From assembly GCA_900468065.1 (NCBI GenBank), contig UBTA01000033.1, positions 18,828 to 55,533 of the forward strand: a stretch of 36,706 bases of DNA. The letters run 5' to 3'. A model generated the notes under the pieces. That model saw nothing but the letters and a program-made list of their open reading frames with translations, had not been told where the DNA came from and did not search any database. This stretch comes from Hyphomicrobiales bacterium (lineage in GTDB: Bacteria; Pseudomonadota; Alphaproteobacteria; Rhizobiales; Rhizobiaceae). Of the stretch, positions 31,201 through 36,706 are shown in pieces; the stretch's first letter is position 1; each line of letters begins with the position of its first letter. The position numbers and the translations under genes are program-made.

Positions 31201-31357
31201 AAGGCGATGCTAATTTTGTTATGCTGTTACCTTGGCCGAAACCGGAACAGCATTTTAAAGCGGAAGCGTTTTTGACTTTTTGTATTGAGGGGCTTTTCAG
31301 GGTCAATATATGTTTGGTGTCCAAGCCCGTCATCTCAAACGGATGGCGGGCTTTTTT
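31201..31357 (+). ncRNA. Candidate small RNA ending at an orphan terminator
   Basis: A hairpin (ATGCTGTT at 31221-31228 pairing with AACAGCAT at 31246-31253) is followed by a T-rich stretch and, 70 bases later, the terminator at 31323-31357. No protein gene precedes them on the plus strand. The 5' end is a guess; TCGACT/TAATTT around 31188-31216 is a weak promoter candidate. Confidence 0.3.
31323..31357 (+). terminator. Orphan plus-strand terminator
   Basis: An 11-bp stem with one wobble pair (AGCCCGTCATC / GATGGCGGGCT), extended by one A-T pair, and a 7-base loop is followed by six T residues. It faces away from the minus-strand gene that ends at 31409, so it does not serve that gene. Confidence 0.8.
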
Positions 31358-31408
31358 GTTTAATCAAGAGTATGAATGGACAAACCCCGTTAGTTCGCAG
31401 TGACACGC

Positions 31409-32374
31409 TTAGAGAGGCGAGCCTTCCCCGGGCGCTACTTTTTCGAATGGCAGCACATTGCCCGCCATCTGTTTCGACCGCGATACCGGCAGGCCATGAA
31501 AATAGCCGCGGCCATTGAGGATCGAATAGAGCGGCACATAGTCCACCAGTTGATCGTCGGTCAGGACAGCGTTACGCATATTGTCGAGTATGTAATATCT
31601 GTCGCCAGCCGAAACTGAGAGAATGGCGTGGTAGAAGCGGCGTTTCTGATCGTAGAGAACGACGATGGCCATATCTTCGAGGCTGACGCCGCTGGCATGT
31701 AACGCCGCCATCTTCAGAATGGCAAAATCCTCGCAATCACCGGTCTGGCGCTTCAGCGTCTCGCTGGGTTTGGCCCAGTTGTCCGTCGTCTGGTAGGTAT
31801 CAGCGTCGCGGCTATAGCGGATCGAGCCGTTTACCGTCGCATTGATATCGTTCAACTTATCGCGCAAGGAAGCCTGAGCGACGCGGGAATAGGAGGCCTT
31901 GATCGCAAGCGCCGCGGCGTTGCAGTTTCCTGCCGCGCAATTCCATTCCGAACCATCCTTTATCTGGCTCAAAGACGGCGCAAACTTCTTCAGTGCGCCA
32001 AGGCGCTTCAATGGAAAAGCGACCGTGCCGAACACCGCTTTCGACGCGGTTGGGCTGGCGCCTTTGGTTTCCTTGGAACGAACGGCTGCGGGATCGGCCA
32101 GTTTGGCCGGGATCGCGCCGGTCTGGATGTTGGCGTCCACGGTTGTTGTCCGCACGTCAGCCGGTGCGAAATACAGCGTGGTGATCTGCTGCTCTAACGC
32201 AATGGCAGAATATAAGATCGCTTGCGGGACCAAGGATAGCGACGGGAAATAAGTAAAATTTTGTTCAAATTCTTTATTTTCAACTACGCTTGTCGAATTT
32301 GCCAAGGAATAGCTCGGAATTGCAGCGGTAGCGAAAGCAAGGGCGGCGATATAGTTTTTGATTTGTTTTTTCAT
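31409..32374 (-). CDS. LapG-like bacterial transglutaminase-like cysteine protease (BTLCP)
   Basis: This 321-residue protein belongs to the bacterial transglutaminase-like cysteine protease family (LapG type). The catalytic triad is visible: Cys214 in TGDCEDFAILK, His249 in FYHAIL and Asp264 in YILDNM. Asp213 and Glu215 stand where LapG proteins bind regulatory calcium. A signal peptide (MKKQIKNYIAALAFATAAIPSYSLA) places it in the periplasm. LapG proteases cut large adhesins near their N-terminus when LapD releases them. Compared with Pseudomonas LapG there are about 80 extra residues before the protease core. ATG 32374 begins the signal peptide; the frame is open to 32485. A repeat-rich adhesin gene with a TAAG tetrapeptide starts 1.9 kb away on the other strand. 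No lapD is in the window. Confidence 0.85.
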   Translation of the reverse strand: MKKQIKNYIAALAFATAAIPSYSLANSTSVVENKEFEQNFTYFPSLSLVPQAILYSAIALEQQITTLYFAPADVRTTTVDANIQTGAIPAKLADPAAVRSKETKGASPTASKAVFGTVAFPLKRLGALKKFAPSLSQIKDGSEWNCAAGNCNAAALAIKASYSRVAQASLRDKLNDINATVNGSIRYSRDADTYQTTDNWAKPSETLKRQTGDCEDFAILKMAALHASGVSLEDMAIVVLYDQKRRFYHAILSVSAGDRYYILDNMRNAVLTDDQLVDYVPLYSILNGRGYFHGLPVSRSKQMAGNVLPFEKVAPGEGSPL

Positions 32375-32609
32375 TTGTCCACGTTCTCCGGCGGTTGGAG
32401 AAACATTAGGACGGATCGATAAAATTACCGTGAGGAGGCGTAGATAACCTTGGATAAAAATAAAACGTCGAATGAGAAAAGACATTGAAAGAAATTTTTA
32501 ATGTTCTATCAATCAGCGGCGTTGCTCGCAGTCGGCTTTATTCTGCGGAAAAGAAAATCGGTAAAACCGAAACATGATTGCATGCGTTGGGGAGAGAGCT
32601 TTGCTGAAA

Positions 32610-33905
32610 ATGCGTGGATCGTGGATCGCCGGCATCCTGCCGGGCGCCGGACGTCTGAGTCCTTGCCTGAAGGCGCAGTCTGGAAATGCTTCTGATATCC
32701 GCACCGATCCGGCAGATTTTCTATCTCTCCTGCGGAAATCTCTCGGCGGCCGCATCTCCAATCTCGTTCTGGCTTCGGGTATGGTACTGGCGCTTGCCTC
32801 GTGTCAGTCCGAGGTCGATAGTCTGGGTGGCGTCAAGGGAAAGAATGACCTGAAGCCACCGCCATCGACGTCCGTTACCGAAGCCTTCGGCGACAAGGGT
32901 GCCGAGATCACGCTCATCCTGGCAAAGGCGCCGGCCGGATACGTCATGGGTGAGGCGCGGGATGTCCGCGATGGCGCGGCACTTGCGATCGGTGAACTCG
33001 GCGAGGATATGGTGCATGCCCGGGTGGCCGACGTGTCCAAGGGCGCTGCAACCGCCGTTTCGGAAGCGGCCGCCGCCAAGGCCCGCGGTTCCGTTGTTCT
33101 CGTCAGCTATGCGCCAAGCAGCGTGACATCCGCCATTGCGGCCATGCCAGCCGATCAGCGGCCGTTGCTCATCAATGTCGGACGCCAGGTGAGCGCTTCC
33201 GGCGGCGTGTTCAATTTCGCTTCCGATGAAGTAGATAGTGCAATTGCAGGTGTGAAGGCTGCGGCCGCAGGTGGGCGCCGCAAGTTTGTCGTCTTTGTAC
33301 CGTCGGACTATCCGGCAGGCTATGAGGCCGGGATATTGTCAGCCGCGAGTGCTGCGGGCGGCACGGTTCTGGCATCGCCGCGGTACGTCGCCAGCAGCGC
33401 CGGTGTATCCGAAGCGGCGCTGAGTGCGCAGGCTGTGGTGAAAAGCGCCGATGCGGTCCTCGTGCTTGGCAATACCAGCGCCGTTGCCGGACTGGTCTCT
33501 GCCATAAAAACATCCGGCGCGCCGCCAAAAATGGCGTTCATCGGCACCAGCGGCTGGCCCGAGGAGGTTCTATCGGCCCCTGGTGTAACGGGCGTCATGA
33601 TTGTTTCGGTCGATCGCGAAAACCGCACCTTGATCGCCGAGCGTTATAACCGCCGCTATGGCCGCCCGCTGTCGGCGGCTGCAGCCTACGGATATGATGC
33701 GGTCGCACTCGCATCCGGGATCATCCGGGCAAAGGGGCCGGCAGGGCTAACGCCTGAACTTCTGACCCGAAAAGCCGGCTTTACCGGCATAACCGGCCTG
33801 TTCCGCCTGACTGCGGCTGGTCAGGCCGAGCGCAAGCTGACACCGTATGTCATCACCAATGGCAGGCTCGAACGCATGTCAGGACCGGCTCCCGTCAAGA
33901 ACTGA
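32610..33905 (+). CDS. Lipoprotein with periplasmic-binding-protein (LivK-like) fold
   Basis: This protein of about 431 residues has the leucine-binding-protein type fold seen in branched-chain amino-acid receptors and in LpoA-like penicillin-binding-protein activators. It has a lipobox LALASC preceded by a hydrophobic stretch (ISNLVLASGMVLALASC), so it should be an outer- or inner-membrane lipoprotein. The binding-protein part follows: DVRDGAALAIGELG, VVLVSYAPSS, FVVFVPSDYPAGYEAG and FIGTSGWPEEVL. The start is doubtful. ATG 32610 and TTG 32601 (GGAGAG close by) both leave about 65 residues before the lipid cysteine, far more than a normal signal peptide needs. No permease or ATPase gene is nearby, so a transport role is unlikely. 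Confidence 0.75.
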   Translation: MRGSWIAGILPGAGRLSPCLKAQSGNASDIRTDPADFLSLLRKSLGGRISNLVLASGMVLALASCQSEVDSLGGVKGKNDLKPPPSTSVTEAFGDKGAEITLILAKAPAGYVMGEARDVRDGAALAIGELGEDMVHARVADVSKGAATAVSEAAAAKARGSVVLVSYAPSSVTSAIAAMPADQRPLLINVGRQVSASGGVFNFASDEVDSAIAGVKAAAAGGRRKFVVFVPSDYPAGYEAGILSAASAAGGTVLASPRYVASSAGVSEAALSAQAVVKSADAVLVLGNTSAVAGLVSAIKTSGAPPKMAFIGTSGWPEEVLSAPGVTGVMIVSVDRENRTLIAERYNRRYGRPLSAAAAYGYDAVALASGIIRAKGPAGLTPELLTRKAGFTGITGLFRLTAAGQAERKLTPYVITNGRLERMSGPAPVKN

Positions 33906-34276
33906 CCGGCCGCGCTGCCGCTCGTGCCATGCTTCGCGGCCGTATAAGGCCTGCATATCAAACAAACATATCTGGCGCCGTCTATGCGCTGCTGCCGGCC
34001 TGTGGATCGTTCCGCAGGCCGCTTGTTGCTGTCCGCTCGCCCTAAAGCGTCCGCGTGCCGGCCCGGCAAGACCTGCCCGGCATCGGCGTTTCTATGGCCG
34101 GCCATCCGAATACAGCAGCTGTTCTACGGTGTTTTTCCTGCCGCTAAAGTTAACCAAGTCTTGTCCTTTTTTGGGGAGGTGCATAACCGAATATGTCTCC
34201 ATAGTTAAGGAAGTATTGCGTTCGGCGGGCCTCAGGTATTTGAGTGCGATCATGTTTCTGTGAGAGGTTTGCCATT
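33906..34276. other. Intergenic region before the adhesin gene
   Basis: This 371-base spacer has no convincing gene; an open frame crossing its first part overlaps the previous gene's end in another frame. A GC-rich hairpin (CGGCCGCG / CGCGGCCG, 33907-33942) follows the lipoprotein gene but has no T-run. A TTGTCC (34161) with TAACCG (34184), spaced 17 bases, is a weak promoter candidate for the adhesin. Confidence 0.5.
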
Positions 34277-36706
34277 ATGTCTATTGAAGATCTGAATGTT
34301 TCCGCCATCGATGCTGATCAGGCCGTGACCGAGTTCTCGTCGGAATTTCAGGACGATGGCCGGCAAGCCATGGATATTGAAATGGCCCAGGCGACGGATA
34401 ATGGCGCATCCGCCAAGTCGGACCGGCTGCCTGCCGAAACCGCCGCAGGTGACGAACGGCCGAAGGAGATCGTGCCGGATCAGAACAACATCGCGCGTCT
34501 CCCGGCCAATGTGACGGTCGATGAAATTCGCGTCGATGGAGCCAATCTCATTTTGGTGCAGGCAGATGGTACAGAAGTGACCATCATCAACGGCGCGCTT
34601 CGCATCCCGACATTCCTTATTGGTGAGGTCGAGGTTCCCCAGCAGGTTCTTCTTGCTGTTCTCGAACAGGATGGCGTCAACGTCGCTGCCGGTCCGGATG
34701 GTTCCTATTCGGCCACAAGCTCCGGCCCGCAGAGCTCAGGCGGCAATTTCGAGGATACGCTGCAGCAGAGCACCCAGGAGGCCGGTCCTCTGGCCGATCT
34801 TTTGGCAAACACCGAATTCGGTGATCCGAGCGGCGATGGCAATGGTCTGCTGTTCGACGACACCCCGATCATCACCGAAACCGCTTTGAGCTTCGTTACC
34901 GAAACGGCAAATGCCGATGGTACGTTCGAAAACCAGACCATCGACGGAATTTTCGGTTTCGTGCCCGGCGCCGATACCGGCCAGATTGCGTCGATTGCCT
35001 ATGTCAACACGCTGAATATCGATGAGCCCACGCAGACAGGAATCGCGGCCGCGCTGACATCGGGCGGCGTCCCCGTCGTCGTCACCGTCTCGGCAGATGG
35101 CCTGACACTCACCGGCACTGCCGGTGGCGCCGTCGTGTTCACCCTGACGGTCACCAATACGGCGACCGGCGCCTTCACCTTCCAGCAGTTGCACGCTCTC
35201 GATCATCCGGATCAGGGCCAGAGCGGCACCGATGATCTCCTGCGCCTGCAATTTACCTACACCGTCACCGACAAGGACGGCGACACCGTCATCGGCAACG
35301 CATCGATCGATATCCGCGATGACGGTCCGGTTGCCAACGTGGGCACGGGCTCGACGGTTGAGGACGAAGCCGTCAATGGCGGCAACAACGAAGCCGACAA
35401 TTTTTCAGCTGGTGTCTCCGGCGTTTCGCTGAACATCAACTGGGGTGCCGACAGCGCCAATGCCGGCGGTCTCAACGACCGTTCGGTTGCCTTCACCAAC
35501 CCCACGGTCGCAGTTTCCGGCGCCCATGGCGAAACCCTGACCTCGCTGGGCCTGGCCGTTTCAACGACGGTTCTGGCTGATGGCACACTGGTGGGCTATA
35601 CCGGTGAGACGGCTCCGACAGCCGCAACCGGCGAAGGCTCGTCCAATGTCGTGTTCTTTGCTTCGGTCTCGGATGTTGCCAACGGCACCTATGACTTCAC
35701 GCTGGTCAAGCCGCTCGATCACGCGGCTGGCAATGGCGAGAACAACCTGTCGCTGACCTTCAACTACACCGCCACCGACAGCGATGGCGACACCAGCAGC
35801 AATACGTTCACCGTCAATGTCATCGATGATGCACCGGTTGCCAACACTGGCACATCCTCGACGGTCGAAGACGAAGCCGTCAACGGCGGCAACAACGAGG
35901 ACGATACTTTCTCGGCTGCCGTCACCGGCGTTTCGCTGAACATCAACTGGGGTTCTGATAACGCCAATGCTGGTGGTCTGAACGACCGCTCGGTTGCCTT
36001 CACCAACACCACGGTTGCCGTCTCCGGCGCCCATGGCGAAACCCTGACCTCGCTCGGCCTGGCGGTCAAGACCGAACTGATCGACGGCGTCCTGGTCGGT
36101 TATACCGGCGAAACGGCTCCGACGGCCGTCACCGGCGAAGGTTCGTCGAACGTGGTGTTCTTCGCTTCGGTCTCCGACATTGCCAACGGCAGCTATGACT
36201 TCACGCTGGTCAAGCCGCTCGACCATGCCGCTGGCAATGGCGAGAACAACCTGTCGCTGACCTTCAACTACACCGCCACCGACAGCGATGGCGACACCAG
36301 CAGCAATACGTTCACCGTCAATGTCATCGATGATGCACCGGTTGCCAACACTGGCACATCCTCGACGGTCGAGGACGAAGCCGTCAACGGCGGCAACAAC
36401 GAAGCCGATAACTTCTCGGCTGCCGTCACCGGCGTTTCGCTGAACATCAACTGGGGTTCTGACAACGCCAATCTGGGCGGTACCAACGACCGTTCTGTTG
36501 CCTTCAGCGGTACTGGCGTCACTGTCTCCGGCGCCGATGGCGCAACGCTGACCTCGCTTGGCCTGGCTGTTTCGACGGTGCTGATCAACGGCGTTCTGGT
36601 CGGCTACACCGGCGGGGATATTCCACAGGCAGTGACGGGCGAGGGCTCGGGCAATGTCGTGTTCTACGCCTCGGTCTCGGATGTTGGCAACGGCAGCTAT
36701 GACTTC
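34277..36706 (+). CDS. Large repetitive type I-secreted adhesin (T1SS-143 type repeats), N-terminal part
   Basis: This open frame runs 810 codons to the end of the window with no stop; the C-terminus, including any secretion signal, is missing. The start is ATG 34277 with GAGAGG 9 bases upstream. There is no Sec signal peptide, as expected for type I secretion. Residues 1-80 are acidic and polar and contain TAAG at 55-58, the tetrapeptide cut by LapG in Pseudomonas LapA. A compact domain follows (about 80-135: VTVDEIRVDGANLILVQADGTEVTI). From about residue 195 on come Asp/Gly/Thr-rich repeats of the T1SS-143/DUF5801 kind, with the unit TFNYTATDSDGDT, period 168-169 residues. Likely a biofilm or surface-attachment adhesin; the neighbour LapG-like protease could release it. 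Confidence 0.85.
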   Translation, partial: MSIEDLNVSAIDADQAVTEFSSEFQDDGRQAMDIEMAQATDNGASAKSDRLPAETAAGDERPKEIVPDQNNIARLPANVTVDEIRVDGANLILVQADGTEVTIINGALRIPTFLIGEVEVPQQVLLAVLEQDGVNVAAGPDGSYSATSSGPQSSGGNFEDTLQQSTQEAGPLADLLANTEFGDPSGDGNGLLFDDTPIITETALSFVTETANADGTFENQTIDGIFGFVPGADTGQIASIAYVNTLNIDEPTQTGIAAALTSGGVPVVVTVSADGLTLTGTAGGAVVFTLTVTNTATGAFTFQQLHALDHPDQGQSGTDDLLRLQFTYTVTDKDGDTVIGNASIDIRDDGPVANVGTGSTVEDEAVNGGNNEADNFSAGVSGVSLNINWGADSANAGGLNDRSVAFTNPTVAVSGAHGETLTSLGLAVSTTVLADGTLVGYTGETAPTAATGEGSSNVVFFASVSDVANGTYDFTLVKPLDHAAGNGENNLSLTFNYTATDSDGDTSSNTFTVNVIDDAPVANTGTSSTVEDEAVNGGNNEDDTFSAAVTGVSLNINWGSDNANAGGLNDRSVAFTNTTVAVSGAHGETLTSLGLAVKTELIDGVLVGYTGETAPTAVTGEGSSNVVFFASVSDIANGSYDFTLVKPLDHAAGNGENNLSLTFNYTATDSDGDTSSNTFTVNVIDDAPVANTGTSSTVEDEAVNGGNNEADNFSAAVTGVSLNINWGSDNANLGGTNDRSVAFSGTGVTVSGADGATLTSLGLAVSTVLINGVLVGYTGGDIPQAVTGEGSGNVVFYASVSDVGNGSYDF
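35360..36706 (+). repeat. Tandem near-identical 504-507-bp repeats inside the adhesin gene
   Basis: The unit beginning at the GAGGACGAAGCC-like sequence recurs at 35360, 35867 and 36371, a spacing of 507 and 504 bases. A 143-bp block is identical at 35726-35868 and 36230-36372. Such identity points to recent duplication or gene conversion and makes assembly of the region error-prone. Confidence 0.9.

Larger units (their letters stand above)
30726..31408. other. Long non-coding region with orphan hairpins
   Basis: This 683-base stretch lies upstream of the GT41 gene and downstream of the LapG-like gene. Its open frames are short, lack good ribosome sites and match nothing I know. Near 30920 there is a TTGACA box without a good partner. 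Its last 160 bases hold two plus-strand hairpins, the second a strong terminator, with no gene in front of them. Confidence 0.6.

Noticed and set aside
30966-31202. A 78-residue plus-strand open frame in the long non-coding region
   Set aside because: There is no good ribosome site and the sequence is basic and unpatterned; the region looks non-coding.
31244-31270. GGAAC and CGTT on the plus strand in the non-coding region
   Set aside because: The spacer is 18 bases, longer than the 16-17 seen at the other sites, and no gene follows; it overlaps the first hairpin.
33847-34263. A 138-residue plus-strand open frame before the adhesin gene
   Set aside because: It begins inside the lipoprotein gene in another frame, has no ribosome site and no recognisable protein features.
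1-36706. tRNA genes, CRISPR arrays, insertion sequences, integrase genes or attachment sites
   Set aside because: No cloverleaf-like segments, regularly spaced repeats, transposase or integrase motifs were seen; the only long repeats are within the adhesin gene.

Overview
The window looks like chromosomal DNA of an alphaproteobacterium of the Rhizobium/Agrobacterium group. The signs are a RirA-type iron regulator, a PhyR/NepR general stress response pair, the TIGR02587/TIGR02588 gene pair, high-GC coding sequence and many promoter-like sites of the form GGAAC-N16/17-CGTT, which is the pattern of the alphaproteobacterial stress sigma factor EcfG (RpoE2 in Sinorhizobium). I saw no rRNA, tRNA, CRISPR array, insertion sequence or phage gene. 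All assignments come from reading the sequence; no database was searched.

Layout. (1) 1-5000: the end of a methylmalonate-semialdehyde dehydrogenase gene, a DUF898 membrane protein overlapping a membrane-anchored M48 peptidase, rirA with an Irr-box-like operator over its -35 region, a lone receiver protein and a LuxR-family regulator. (2) 5400-11240: a complete dipeptide/oligopeptide ABC transporter operon (dppABCDF) followed by a RidA-family gene and a strong terminator. (3) 11240-17790: two small envelope proteins, a three-gene two-component cluster (CHASE3 histidine kinase, receiver protein, receiver-HisKA_2 kinase with an HRxxN phosphorylation box), an AI-2E-family permease and a DAO-type flavoenzyme. 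(4) 17790-28625: phyR and divergent nepR, followed by a dense run of small genes typical of stress regulons (glycine-zipper lipoprotein, DUF3309, CsbD, PRC-barrel, DUF1328, YqhA, BON, TIGR02587/88 and unknowns). Most have an EcfG-type promoter just upstream. (5) 28780-36706: a TPR/GT41 glycosyltransferase of the SPINDLY/OGT type, a non-coding stretch ending in an orphan terminator, a LapG-like transglutaminase-type cysteine protease, a periplasmic-binding-protein-like lipoprotein and the start of a large repetitive type I-secreted adhesin that runs off the window.

How the parts may work together. Phosphorylated PhyR should sequester NepR and free EcfG. The sigma factor gene is not next to nepR here, but nine perfect promoter-like sites in the window suggest that this is a regulon island built around the switch. 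A receiver-kinase with the HRxxN box, encoded 2.6 kb before phyR, could feed the switch. A 68-residue protein encoded behind one of the promoters resembles NepR in its C-terminal half and may be a feedback element. At the far end, the LapG-like protease and an adhesin carrying a TAAG tetrapeptide near its N-terminus suggest Lap-type, cleavage-controlled surface adhesion. No LapD homologue lies in the window.
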